A DNA stretch of 64,000 bases, taken from positions 236,101 through 300,100 of the forward strand of contig NZ_BMDP01000004.1 in the NCBI RefSeq assembly GCF_014635845.1, in the 5' to 3' direction. The stretch comes from Oxalicibacterium solurbis (GTDB taxonomy: Bacteria; Pseudomonadota; Gammaproteobacteria; Burkholderiales; Burkholderiaceae_D). The translations under genes and the position numbers were made by a program. The notes under the pieces were generated by a model. That model worked only from the letters and a program-made list of their open reading frames with translations. It was not told where the DNA came from and searched no databases. Shown here piece by piece: positions 22,986 to 30,758 of the stretch; positions within the stretch are counted from its first letter, which is position 1, and each line of letters starts with the position of its first letter.

Positions 22986-24224
22986 TCAGTAAAAGTAAAG
23001 GCAAGTATCCCAGCGATCCGGCGTGTGGTGACGCAAGCCGATCTGATAGTCAGGGCGGATCGAGAGGATATAGCTGGTCAAGTCCAGCAAGTCAGTCGAA
23101 CGGTGATACGCAGAAATGGCCAGTTTGGGTTTGTGTGCCGAGATTACTTGGCGTGCCCCCTTGAGGGCTGACAGTTCTGAACCCTCGATATCCATTTTGA
23201 TGAAGGTCGGTGCATCATCGATGATGTCGTCGATAGGACGAATGTCGATCAAGTCGGCTGGTTCGTAGTCGGCATCTGTCGGTTTGACGAAGCCACCGTG
23301 ACCGCCTTCGTGGTTGAAGGGGGCTTGGGTAGTGCTTTCGCCGGCGCCGCAGCCATGCACTGTGATCCTGGAAGCAAAGCTGGTGCCGGCATAGCGGCGC
23401 AGAACGTTTTGCAGGGTTTGCAGGTTGATACGGTCTGGCTCGATCATCCATACACGTTCGAAGCTTCCCTTCGTCACACCGATCAAGCCAGTCAGCGATT
23501 CACCAATGGAAGCACCACAATCCACCATCTTTTCCGAATCGGAAAAGCGCAGCAATCCCGAGCGGAAATAAAGCGTGGAATAAGGGCGTTCAACCTCATG
23601 GTAATACTCCGGTTCACAGGTGAGGTGAAAATTCAGCACAGCATAAAGCGTCTGCACGGAATAGTCGTCGGCCAAACGTTGTGCCAACCTCTGGAATGCC
23701 GGAATGTTGCATGCGATGTCGGCTCCCCAGTCATCGACGCGATAATCGACTTTGTCTTGTAGGCTGAAGGCACGTACCGCTTGTTCGAAATTGAGATGCG
23801 GAATGTCGTGCGTGCGACATATCTGATCGAAGAAGCGCTTGGGCCTGTCGTAACGACAGGTATTGAGCGCGACGAGATCACGATCATGCCTGGCGAGTTC
23901 GATGAAACGATCGGTGGAGATGATCGGCAGACCATAGTAGAGAGCTCCCGAATGGTAGCGAAAATCGTCCACTGCGGCGATGACGTCACAAGGCCGTTCG
24001 TGCCTGACGTTCATCAAATGCGCACCAAAGCCCTTGGTGCCGAGAATGACCAGCTTGGTCGCATTGCCGCAGCGTGCGATGACTTCGCGTACGTTGGGAG
24101 GGATGCCGAACATGGGATCGGCAGCCAACGCGTGCGCTGCCGCCAGAAAATGGTCAGCCATGGCAAGAGGGGCAATGTCGGTCTTGCTCTGCAGGTTGGT
24201 TCGTGCAGTCATGCAATTGAGCAT
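22986..24224 (-). CDS. FkbM-family methyltransferase with N-terminal PglD/NeuD-like domain
   Basis: 412 residues. The C-terminal ~220 residues form an SAM-dependent FkbM methyltransferase (DCGASIGESL as motif I, then VWMIEPD, TFIKMDIEGSELSALKGA near the end), a family that O-methylates sugars and polyketides. Residues ~55-135 (KLVILGTKGFGAHL, VIAAVDDFRYHSG, YYGLPIISTDRF) resemble the sugar-nucleotide-binding N-terminal domain of NeuD/PglD acyltransferases, so the gene looks like a fusion. Start at 24224 has GAGGG seven bases upstream. It lies 3 bases from the preceding acyltransferase gene. A role in methylating the operon's sugar or its acyl chain is inference, with a precedent in the methylated viosamine of Pseudomonas syringae. 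Confidence 0.85.
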   Translation of the reverse strand: MLNCMTARTNLQSKTDIAPLAMADHFLAAAHALAADPMFGIPPNVREVIARCGNATKLVILGTKGFGAHLMNVRHERPCDVIAAVDDFRYHSGALYYGLPIISTDRFIELARHDRDLVALNTCRYDRPKRFFDQICRTHDIPHLNFEQAVRAFSLQDKVDYRVDDWGADIACNIPAFQRLAQRLADDYSVQTLYAVLNFHLTCEPEYYHEVERPYSTLYFRSGLLRFSDSEKMVDCGASIGESLTGLIGVTKGSFERVWMIEPDRINLQTLQNVLRRYAGTSFASRITVHGCGAGESTTQAPFNHEGGHGGFVKPTDADYEPADLIDIRPIDDIIDDAPTFIKMDIEGSELSALKGARQVISAHKPKLAISAYHRSTDLLDLTSYILSIRPDYQIGLRHHTPDRWDTCLYFY

Positions 24225-24227
24225 GCG

Positions 24228-24851
24228 TCAGCCCTCGTAGGTGAAGATGGGTTCATCGTAGCGAACATCGAATACTGTCTTGTTCGGTACGTCGCTGCTG
24301 TAGAGCTGGGGCCAGCCCAGTTCGGCACCACGGCCGATCTTGATGCCGGTACGAATTGCAGCGCCCATGCGTATCGTGCAATGGGTGCCGATCTCGACGC
24401 TAGCGCCGAGCTGTACGCCATTCTCCACCCAGCAGGAGGCCTTGATGCGACTGCCGGGTCCCACGTGCACACCGGCATGGAGGACGGTGTTGTAGTCGAT
24501 GCGGCTGCCATGGCCGATGACGGTGTGTGGACCGATAAAGACGTTCATGCCGATGTTGACGTCCGCACTGATGGCAGCGCTCGGATGGATGAATGGTTCC
24601 AGCTTGAAGCCGCGCTCCATTGCTGCCTGCATCAGTTCCATGCGCTTGAAATTGCCGAAGCGTTCATCGAATGCCACGAACATGGTGCCCTGCGCCGGAT
24701 TCAATTCATCGAGTATGCCAAGATCGAAACGGTAATCGCGACCTTGCGACAATTCAATTTTTTTGACAGCGTCGTCCGGCCGTGCCTGTTGCCAGGCTTG
24801 GAATGCCTGCTCGAGATAGGTGCCACCGCCTACTATCCATCTAGATGTCAT
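24228..24851 (-). CDS. Hexapeptide-repeat acyltransferase (NeuD/PglD-like)
   Basis: About 207 residues. An N-terminal Rossmann-like part (RWIVGGGTYLEQAF, MFVAFDERFGNFKR) is followed by a left-handed beta-helix of isoleucine/valine hexapeptide repeats from IHPSAAISADVNIG through IGTHCTIRMGAAIRTG. A conserved His lies in VLHAGVHVG. Such enzymes transfer acetyl or longer acyl groups to amino sugars, and the presence of a dedicated ACP and KAS III upstream suggests an ACP-bound donor. In-frame ATGs at 24860, 24857 and 24851 compete; I chose 24851 since the fold starts immediately. It overlaps the Rieske gene by about 11 bases, indicating coupling. Confidence 0.8.
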   Translation of the reverse strand: MTSRWIVGGGTYLEQAFQAWQQARPDDAVKKIELSQGRDYRFDLGILDELNPAQGTMFVAFDERFGNFKRMELMQAAMERGFKLEPFIHPSAAISADVNIGMNVFIGPHTVIGHGSRIDYNTVLHAGVHVGPGSRIKASCWVENGVQLGASVEIGTHCTIRMGAAIRTGIKIGRGAELGWPQLYSSDVPNKTVFDVRYDEPIFTYEG

Positions 24852-25986
24852 GATCATCATCCATCAATGTCGTGTACCAGCGTTCGACCAGCCGGTTAGT
24901 GGATTCATAGGCGCCCTGGGTCGGCAGCGGCGCGTCGGCATGCAAGGCTGCCTGCACCCGTTCCATGATTTCCACATCTTCGCCGACCACCAGTTTGCTG
25001 CCGTGCATCTGTGCCAGCAGCACTTGATGCGAGAAAGCATAAGCCTGCTTCTTGCGCGCAGTGAACCAGTAGATTTCGAGATCGGTGCGGTCGGGCGCGA
25101 TTGGAATGTGATGTTCGAGCGTGAACGAGAATCCGCCGTTGGCGCTGGCGATGTGCAAATTGGGAAAGGCCAGCCAGTTGTAATAGGAATCCTGATCACC
25201 CCAGCGCTCCACCGATTCATGCCAGCCTAAGTGTTGTAGATCGGGAATTGGCGCGTCGGCACCTGCATAGCTGAAGCGCCGCATCTCGTGACGCAATGCG
25301 GAGGGCGAGGTGTCCGTCAGCGGCAGGCCGGATTCACGGAAGAGCGCGTCATCGACCGAGGGCGTGAACTTGACCGTTTTCGCCAGACTTTTAGGATGCA
25401 CGAAACGTGGATGATTGGCATCGCGCAAGTTTTCGTAAGCCAGCTTCCAGTTGAACTTGCCATGCCACGTGGTCACCATGACTTCGGAGTCGTAGGTATT
25501 TGAGCTGCTTTCCAGAAGCTCAATGAATTCAGGCGAAAACTGTTCTTCGAACGGTATCGGTTTGTCAGCCAGATTAATGAACAACACGTTACCTACGACA
25601 TGGAGCGCAAACTGACGTAGTTTCAGATTGCACTTTTCCTTGCTGTCAAATCGATAAATGGTGTCGCAGTCAGGAATGTGGTCAACCTGCCCATTCGCAT
25701 CATAACGCCATGCATGATAGGTGCAGACCAAAGGGCGTCGGCCAACCGGTTGTGTTTGCAACAAGGCATTGCGGTGCAGGCATATATTTTCGAAGGCACG
25801 CAACTCGCCATGGAAATTTTGTATGACGATGGGAATGCCGGAAATTTTTCGCGTAATAAAGGCATTCTGTTTGGACAGTAGCGTCTTCAGTCCTGCAAAC
25901 AGCCAGGCCTTGCGAAAAATCTTGCTTTGCTCACGCTGAAATATTTCTGTCGACAGATAGTAATGGGGACGCATTCTGGAATGCAT
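24841..25986 (-). CDS. Rieske non-heme iron oxygenase, alpha subunit
   Basis: 381-residue ring-hydroxylating-oxygenase-type protein. The Rieske cluster ligands are Cys69-x-His71 and Cys88-x2-His91 (CLHR ... CTYHAWRYD), 16 residues between the pairs, which is canonical. The mononuclear iron triad is visible as Asp189-x2-His192-x4-His197 in DANHPRFVH. These enzymes hydroxylate, demethylate or desaturate small molecules using electrons from a ferredoxin/reductase; none is encoded nearby, so a shared housekeeping donor is needed. Its place between two acyltransferases in a sugar/acyl operon suggests it oxidises the sugar or the acyl chain (inference). No such enzyme belongs to the flagellin-glycosylation islands I know. 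An ATG at 25974 is an alternative start. Confidence 0.9.
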   Translation of the reverse strand: MHSRMRPHYYLSTEIFQREQSKIFRKAWLFAGLKTLLSKQNAFITRKISGIPIVIQNFHGELRAFENICLHRNALLQTQPVGRRPLVCTYHAWRYDANGQVDHIPDCDTIYRFDSKEKCNLKLRQFALHVVGNVLFINLADKPIPFEEQFSPEFIELLESSSNTYDSEVMVTTWHGKFNWKLAYENLRDANHPRFVHPKSLAKTVKFTPSVDDALFRESGLPLTDTSPSALRHEMRRFSYAGADAPIPDLQHLGWHESVERWGDQDSYYNWLAFPNLHIASANGGFSFTLEHHIPIAPDRTDLEIYWFTARKKQAYAFSHQVLLAQMHGSKLVVGEDVEIMERVQAALHADAPLPTQGAYESTNRLVERWYTTLMDDDHDI

Positions 25987-25991
25987 GGCCG

Positions 25992-26639
25992 CTATTCTTT
26001 CTCGGTCTTTTGAAAGACGATTTTGGCCGGATTGCCGAATACCGTAGCGCCAGCGGGCACGTCTTTCAGGACGACCGATCCAGCTCCCACGACCGCATCA
26101 TCGCCCACTTTGATGCCAGGAAGGATCGTGGCCCGTGGATGGATGACTGCAAAATTGCCGATTTGCACTCCGCCCCCCATGAATACCTGGGCACCGATGT
26201 GCGCATAGTTTCCTATACGTACATCATGTCCCATCACGGTCAATGCATGGATAGTGACAAAATCGCCTATCTGCACGTCGGGGCCGGAGTGAACCCAATG
26301 TCCGAGAAAACAACCTGTGCCGAGTTGCACACGGTTACTCAGAAAAGATTCGGTACAAACAGGAATGAACGTGCCGCCCTTTTCGAGAATCGGCTGGGCA
26401 TACTGGTATCGCAAGTGCGGATCGCCCAGCGCGCATACGAAAACGTCTTCTTCCTGCGGTACGTAAGTTAGCGGATCACCAAGGATGGGCACCCCGACCT
26501 CGTAGCCGTCGAGGACGTTTGAACGATTATCCAGAAATCCGGCGATGGACCAGAGCTTGTCGTGGTCCGCATCGGCCAGCATCTGATGCAGTACTTCCCG
26601 CCCCCAGCCACCGGCCCCGATAATCAGTACGCGCAGCAT
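25992..26639 (-). CDS. NeuD/PglD-type sugar O/N-acyltransferase
   Basis: 215 residues with both classical parts: an N-terminal UDP-sugar-binding domain (LRVLIIGAGGWGREV, then FVCALGDPHLR) and a C-terminal left-handed beta-helix ending in IGAGSVVLKDVPAGATVFGNPAKIV-like motifs. The likely catalytic His is in VMGHDVRIGNYAHIG. Homologues acetylate amino sugars such as QuiNAc4N or neuraminic acid; here the donor may be an acyl-ACP made by the upstream ACP/KAS III/SDR genes (inference). The ATG overlaps the preceding SDR stop by one base (TGATG). Confidence 0.87.
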   Translation of the reverse strand: MLRVLIIGAGGWGREVLHQMLADADHDKLWSIAGFLDNRSNVLDGYEVGVPILGDPLTYVPQEEDVFVCALGDPHLRYQYAQPILEKGGTFIPVCTESFLSNRVQLGTGCFLGHWVHSGPDVQIGDFVTIHALTVMGHDVRIGNYAHIGAQVFMGGGVQIGNFAVIHPRATILPGIKVGDDAVVGAGSVVLKDVPAGATVFGNPAKIVFQKTEKE

Positions 26640-27385
26640 CAGAGTACTGCCCCGCCGTCCATGATCAGGCTGGTACCGGTTACCCAGCGACTGGCATCCG
26701 ACAGCAAATAGACCGACGCATTGGCAACGTCCTGCGGTGTGCCAAGCCCCAGCGGGTGGCGCGCACGCTGCTGCTTCAGGTAATCGTTTTGTTCATTGTC
26801 TTCGCCCCAGATCGGAGTCGGGATAGCTGAGGGCGATATGCCGTTGACGCGCATCTTGTGTTTGGCTTGTTCCAGTGCAAGGCAGCGAATGATGCCCAAC
26901 AACCCGGACTTCATCGCAGAGTAGGGACCAACGCCGCGCGTACCGATATGCGCGGAAGTAGACAGCATGAAAATAATCGATCCTTGCGATGCAATTCTGT
27001 TTGTCTGTAACAGGCGCTGGGTCAGCATGACTGGCGCTAGAAAGTGGAGTCGATACATTTCTGTCATCAGCTCCTCCTTCAGCAGTCGGATCGGCGACAG
27101 CATCTGCCCACCGAAGCAGTGCACCAAACCATTGATGGTCGGTGTGGCTTGCACGAGGCGTTCACGATTTTCGGCAGAAGTCAGATCAGTTTGTATTTGT
27201 ATATGTCCGTCGCTCACCAGTGCATCATGAGTTGCCTGCAGGCGTGCGGTATCGCGACCGGTGAGCACAAGACGCGCACCGCGTTGTGCGCAGGTAATGG
27301 CAATCTGTTTGCCCAGGCCGGATGAAGCACCGGTCACGAGTATGGTTTTCCCTTTCAGGGAGAAAGCTTGTTGGGCATCGTTCAT
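26639..27385 (-). CDS. Short-chain dehydrogenase/reductase (FabG-like), copy 1
   Basis: 248-residue classical SDR. The NAD(P) loop is TGASSGLG at residues ~19-26, an Arg follows strand two (LTGRDTARL), suggesting NADPH preference, and the catalytic set is complete: Ser in MLSTSAHIG and YSAMK. The C-terminus has WVTGTSLIMDGGAVL. The substrate is probably a 3-oxoacyl-ACP made by the neighbouring KAS III, or a keto-sugar. It is clearly homologous to the next SDR upstream, with which it overlaps by ATGA, so the pair looks like a tandem duplication that then diverged. Confidence 0.85.
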   Translation of the reverse strand: MNDAQQAFSLKGKTILVTGASSGLGKQIAITCAQRGARLVLTGRDTARLQATHDALVSDGHIQIQTDLTSAENRERLVQATPTINGLVHCFGGQMLSPIRLLKEELMTEMYRLHFLAPVMLTQRLLQTNRIASQGSIIFMLSTSAHIGTRGVGPYSAMKSGLLGIIRCLALEQAKHKMRVNGISPSAIPTPIWGEDNEQNDYLKQQRARHPLGLGTPQDVANASVYLLSDASRWVTGTSLIMDGGAVL

Positions 27386-28152
27386 GCGTAGACGTCCATA
27401 GGTACGGTCAGGCCGCCATCGACGACAAAATAATTGCGGGTAATCCAGCGGCTGGCATCCGACAGATAGAACACGGCGGCATATGCAACATCCTCTGGTT
27501 CGCCCAGACCCAGCGGCGTCAGCTTGGTGTATTCGTCGATGTTGCCGCCATTCTGGTTCAGTCTTTCAAGCATGGGTGTACGCACATAACCGGGTACGAT
27601 GCAGTTGGCGCGAATGCCTTGCTTGGTTACTTCCAGCGCGAGCGTTCTCATGGCGCCGAGCAGCGCTGCTTTGCTGGCTGAATACGCGATGCTCGCCAGA
27701 GGACCGATATGCGAGGCCACCGCCGAAACGAACAGGATGGAGCCATTTGCGGCGATGCTCTTTTTTGCCAGTATTTTCCTGGTTAACAATAATGGGGCAT
27801 ACACATTGCTGCCGAACGTTTCATCCAAGTGCGCTTGATTGATCTGTCTTGCCGGAGTCAGGCGTGAAATTCCTGCTGCATGCACGATGCCGTTGACTAT
27901 CCCTGCTTCGGAAGCAAGGCGTTCCAGATCATCCGTCTGAATCAGGTCTGCCTTAATCTGCAAATGCCCGCTGCCTTCCAGTGCGGCGAAAGTGGAAGAC
28001 AGGCGTGTTTCATTTCTTCCAGTGATGATGACCTTTGCGCCCATCTGTGCGCAGGTAATGGCAATCTGGTGCCCGATCCCGGACGAGGCGCCCGTAACAA
28101 GAATGCGCTTGCCTTCCAGGTTGAAGGCGTCTGCAGAATTTGCATGTTCCAT
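27382..28152 (-). CDS. Short-chain dehydrogenase/reductase (FabG-like), copy 2
   Basis: 256-residue classical SDR. Cofactor loop TGASSGIG at ~19-26, NADPH-type Arg in ITGRNETRL, the HAAGISR segment in place of NNAG, catalytic Ser in FVSAVASHIG and YSASK. The C-terminus ends WITRNYFVVDGGLTV. It directly follows the KAS III gene (one base between ATG and stop region), so reduction of the 3-oxoacyl-ACP to 3-hydroxyacyl-ACP is the simplest reading. It matches the 3-oxoacyl-ACP reductase position (vioR/orfE) in Pseudomonas glycosylation islands. All active-site residues are intact. Confidence 0.86.
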   Translation of the reverse strand: MEHANSADAFNLEGKRILVTGASSGIGHQIAITCAQMGAKVIITGRNETRLSSTFAALEGSGHLQIKADLIQTDDLERLASEAGIVNGIVHAAGISRLTPARQINQAHLDETFGSNVYAPLLLTRKILAKKSIAANGSILFVSAVASHIGPLASIAYSASKAALLGAMRTLALEVTKQGIRANCIVPGYVRTPMLERLNQNGGNIDEYTKLTPLGLGEPEDVAYAAVFYLSDASRWITRNYFVVDGGLTVPMDVYA

Positions 28153-28153
28153 C

Positions 28154-29194
28154 TTATGCCTCGATCAGATCCGGGAACTTGGCATTTTCAATGTCAACCA
28201 AGGCCGTTCCCCATGACAGGCCGATGCCAAAGCCGGATAGCAAAAGTCGCTTTTTGCCGGATTCCAGTTCCTTGTTGATTCTTGCCGTCATGGTCAAGGG
28301 CAGGGAGGCGCCGCTGCTGTTGCCAAAGTCGCGCAAGGTCGAAGGAACCTTTTCTGCTGGCAGTCCAAGTTTTTTACGGATGGTTTCATTGATCATGCGG
28401 TTGGCCTGATGGAATATGAAGTAATCCACCTCATCCTTGCCGGCACTCGCATAGGCCAGTAGTTTTTCGACAGCAGGTGGCACACGTTGAGTCGAAAAGC
28501 TCAATACCGCAGTACCGTCAAGCACCAGATCGGTTGCACGATGCCAATGATCATTTTCATCTTCGCGGAATGGCACCAGGTGCTGCATGCCGACCGGTTC
28601 GCGCTGGCCACCGACTGGCAGCATGATGGCCTTGTAGCCGCTGCCGTCGCTGTTGAGATCGAAATACATCGGTGGCGCATTCTCGTCGAATTCGAGTGCG
28701 GTCGCGGTGCCGGCATCGGAAAAAATCGGATCGTTCAGTGTGGCGCTACGGTCGCCGACCAGCAGCAGGCCCTTCCTGATGCCGCCGGCCGAAATCATCG
28801 AGCCCAGCAGGTGGATGCCGAATGGATAGGCCGAGCAGCCGAGATTAACGTCGAAGGCAACCGTGGTGTGAGGCAGACCAAGGCGGTCCTGCAGGATGAT
28901 CGCAGTGGCCGGAATCGGATAGTCGGGCGACTGGGTGACGATGATCAGCGCGTCGATCTCGTCCTTCCGCCATTGCAGGCTGTCCAGCAGTTTTTCCGTC
29001 GCGTCAAAGGCGAGATCGGAGAAGCATTGCCACTCTGGCGCCATGCGTCGCGTTTCGATGCCGATGTTGCGCACCAGTCGTTCGCGCTCGGCGCGAATCT
29101 GCGGTTTGCAGTCGGTCAGGTTGGAGACGATGCGTTTGGGAACGCAGCTCGCCATGCCGGCGAAGCGCACGTTTTTCAGCGTGGAGGCGGCCAT
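28154..29194 (-). CDS. 3-oxoacyl-ACP synthase III (KAS III/FabH-like)
   Basis: 346-residue thiolase-fold condensing enzyme. The catalytic triad is complete: Cys120 in VNLGCSAYPFG, His262 in FHQANRMI and Asn292 in DFGNSSGAS. It would condense an acyl-CoA starter with malonyl-ACP. The ATG at 29194 begins the conserved fold and sits seven bases after the ACP stop; the frame runs on upstream to 29314 across the ACP gene and is not used. Being next to a private ACP and two ketoreductases, it probably makes a special short acyl chain rather than serving general fatty-acid synthesis (inference). It corresponds to VioS/OrfC of Pseudomonas flagellin-glycosylation islands. Confidence 0.9.
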   Translation of the reverse strand: MAASTLKNVRFAGMASCVPKRIVSNLTDCKPQIRAERERLVRNIGIETRRMAPEWQCFSDLAFDATEKLLDSLQWRKDEIDALIIVTQSPDYPIPATAIILQDRLGLPHTTVAFDVNLGCSAYPFGIHLLGSMISAGGIRKGLLLVGDRSATLNDPIFSDAGTATALEFDENAPPMYFDLNSDGSGYKAIMLPVGGQREPVGMQHLVPFREDENDHWHRATDLVLDGTAVLSFSTQRVPPAVEKLLAYASAGKDEVDYFIFHQANRMINETIRKKLGLPAEKVPSTLRDFGNSSGASLPLTMTARINKELESGKKRLLLSGFGIGLSWGTALVDIENAKFPDLIEA

Positions 29195-29201
29195 GTCGGG
29201 T

Positions 29202-29426
29202 TCAGCCCAGCAGTTGATGGAGATCCTGGATGGTGACGGCCTTCGCCAGGTGTTCGCCTGTGATGGTCTTGCCGTATTCCAGATCGAACATGACGATGAC
29301 GCCGAGCGCTGCAAGCGAATCCCATTCCGGCAGGCTTTCCAGTTTGGTGTCGGCTGTGATGGTCACAGGCTCCTGAAAGTCAACGGCAGCATTGAAATTT
29401 TCGATAAATGTTTCCAGGTTATCCAT
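29202..29426 (-). CDS. Acyl carrier protein
   Basis: 74-residue acidic carrier protein. The phosphopantetheine attachment serine is Ser37 in the EWDSLAALGV motif (DSL), in the middle of the chain as expected for a four-helix ACP. It is more divergent than the fatty-acid AcpP (no DSLDTVE), indicating a dedicated carrier. Its start overlaps the end of the aminotransferase gene by eight bases, and KAS III follows seven bases later. Presumed to hold the acyl chain during condensation, reduction and transfer to a sugar amine. Confidence 0.92.
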   Translation of the reverse strand: MDNLETFIENFNAAVDFQEPVTITADTKLESLPEWDSLAALGVIVMFDLEYGKTITGEHLAKAVTIQDLHQLLG

Positions 29427-30600
29427 GATGGCTATCCAGAGTGAGTGAAGATTGAATACGGGTGTTTGCCGTCGCTAGGCCGACGGCCTCTGCGACATGG
29501 GTGATGTCGTCCTGCGTCATGAAGCTCGAAAACGGCAGGCCGATCAGGCCTGACGCCACGGATTCCGCCACGGGTACCGGCAACTTGATCGTTGGCTCCA
29601 CCTTGGCCGCGTGCTGGTGCAGCAGAGGTTGATACCAGCGTCGCGTGGCAATGCCTCTCGCATGGCAGAGTTGTTCCAGGCGCGCGCGCGCTTCCTGCGC
29701 CATGCCCACGCAGAAGGTGGTCGGCGCGGCGAGTATGGCGCCAGCCTGCCATTGCAGATGTTCGCCGCAAGACGCATCCAGCGTCTGCCGGTAGGTGCGA
29801 TGGATCCGCTGCCGCAGCGCGGCCTGTGCCGGCCATTGATCGAGACTCGCATGCGCGACGGCGGCGTGATATTCGGACAATTTGGCATTGCTGCCGACCT
29901 GCGACAGATGGCCGACCGGGAGCCCTGCATGGGTATCGAGGTTGATGCCGAAATTGCTGAGCTGGCGCACTTCGTCGATGAGATCGGAGTTGCCGCTGGC
30001 GACAAAGCCGCCTTCGCCGGCAGCCAGCGATTTGGTCGCATGCATGCTGTAGACCACCGGAATGTCGGCTGCTTCGGTCCACTGGCTGCCGAATGCGCCG
30101 GCGGCATCGATGACGACCTTGATGCCGGTTTTTTGCTGAAATGCACTCCAGCGTTGCGTATTCTGGGGTTGTCCAAAAGCGGCAACCGCGAGCACGGCCC
30201 TGGCGCCTGTCTTGGTTGCGGCTTCGGCGGCGATCTCGGGTGTGATGAGCCAGTTGTCGGGATCGATGTCGGCGATCACGGGTACGTAACCTGCGCGCAG
30301 GATGGCGGTCAGCGAGGCGACGAAGGTCAGGGCCGGCACCACCACGCCGCTGCCGGGTGGCAGGTCCAGGTTGTGCAGCGTGAGTTCCAGTCCCAGCGTG
30401 GCGCTGCTGGTGGTGGCGATGTGGACCGCATGCGTGGCATGTTCTTCGAACAAGCTTGCCAGTCGTGCCTCCAGCGCATGGTTGAGCGGGCCGAAGTTGG
30501 AATAGTGACGGTTGTGATCAATCTGTTCCAGATAAGGCGCAAGCGCATGCCTGTCGGGCAAATGGGGCACCAGCAATGGAATGGGGCGAAAGTGGGTCAT
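29419..30600 (-). CDS. DegT/DnrJ/EryC1-family sugar aminotransferase
   Basis: 393-residue PLP enzyme. The Schiff-base lysine is Lys190 in MHATKSLAAGEGG, with the PLP-ring Asp165 in VIDAAGAFG; the N-terminus has YSNFGPLNHALE and TTSSATLGLELTL, as in keto-sugar aminotransferases (VioA/QdtB/FdtB type). It would convert a nucleotide-bound 3- or 4-keto-deoxysugar into an amino sugar, the acceptor for the acyltransferases. No dehydratase or nucleotidyltransferase is present in the window, so the keto sugar must be made by genes elsewhere (for example the rml pathway). Its ATG overlaps the stop of a 53-codon reading frame upstream by ATGA. Confidence 0.9.
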   Translation of the reverse strand: MTHFRPIPLLVPHLPDRHALAPYLEQIDHNRHYSNFGPLNHALEARLASLFEEHATHAVHIATTSSATLGLELTLHNLDLPPGSGVVVPALTFVASLTAILRAGYVPVIADIDPDNWLITPEIAAEAATKTGARAVLAVAAFGQPQNTQRWSAFQQKTGIKVVIDAAGAFGSQWTEAADIPVVYSMHATKSLAAGEGGFVASGNSDLIDEVRQLSNFGINLDTHAGLPVGHLSQVGSNAKLSEYHAAVAHASLDQWPAQAALRQRIHRTYRQTLDASCGEHLQWQAGAILAAPTTFCVGMAQEARARLEQLCHARGIATRRWYQPLLHQHAAKVEPTIKLPVPVAESVASGLIGLPFSSFMTQDDITHVAEAVGLATANTRIQSSLTLDSHHG

Positions 30601-30758
30601 GGTGCGCCGCGTATGGCAAAACGTGCTTGATAGTCAATGTACGTTGATCGAGCCCGGTTCGGTTTGCAAACATGCATGGCATCGGTTTGATAGCGCAGAA
30701 GCTCGCCGCTGAAATGTGCGTCGAACAGTACTGCGAAATCTGCATATGCCTCTGCCAC
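30597..30758 (-). CDS. Candidate small protein (53 aa) coupled to the aminotransferase
   Basis: A short frame starting at GTG 30758 with AAGG eight bases upstream and ending in a TGA that overlaps the aminotransferase ATG (ATGA), the same junction type used elsewhere in this operon. The predicted peptide begins MAEAYADFAVLFDAHF and ends ARFAIRGAP; it is soluble, mixed charge, with one Cys. An in-frame TAA lies 21 bases before the GTG, so it is not the tail of an obvious longer gene. I do not recognise it. It could be a leader-type translational coupler or a remnant of a lost first gene. Confidence 0.4.
   Translation of the reverse strand: MAEAYADFAVLFDAHFSGELLRYQTDAMHVCKPNRARSTYIDYQARFAIRGAP

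Noticed and set aside
30741..30757. Sigma-54-like sequence TGGCAGAGGCATATGCA on the minus strand before the glycosylation operon
   Set aside because: The distance between the GG and GC elements is 11, not 10 bases, and it overlaps the start of the 53-codon frame.
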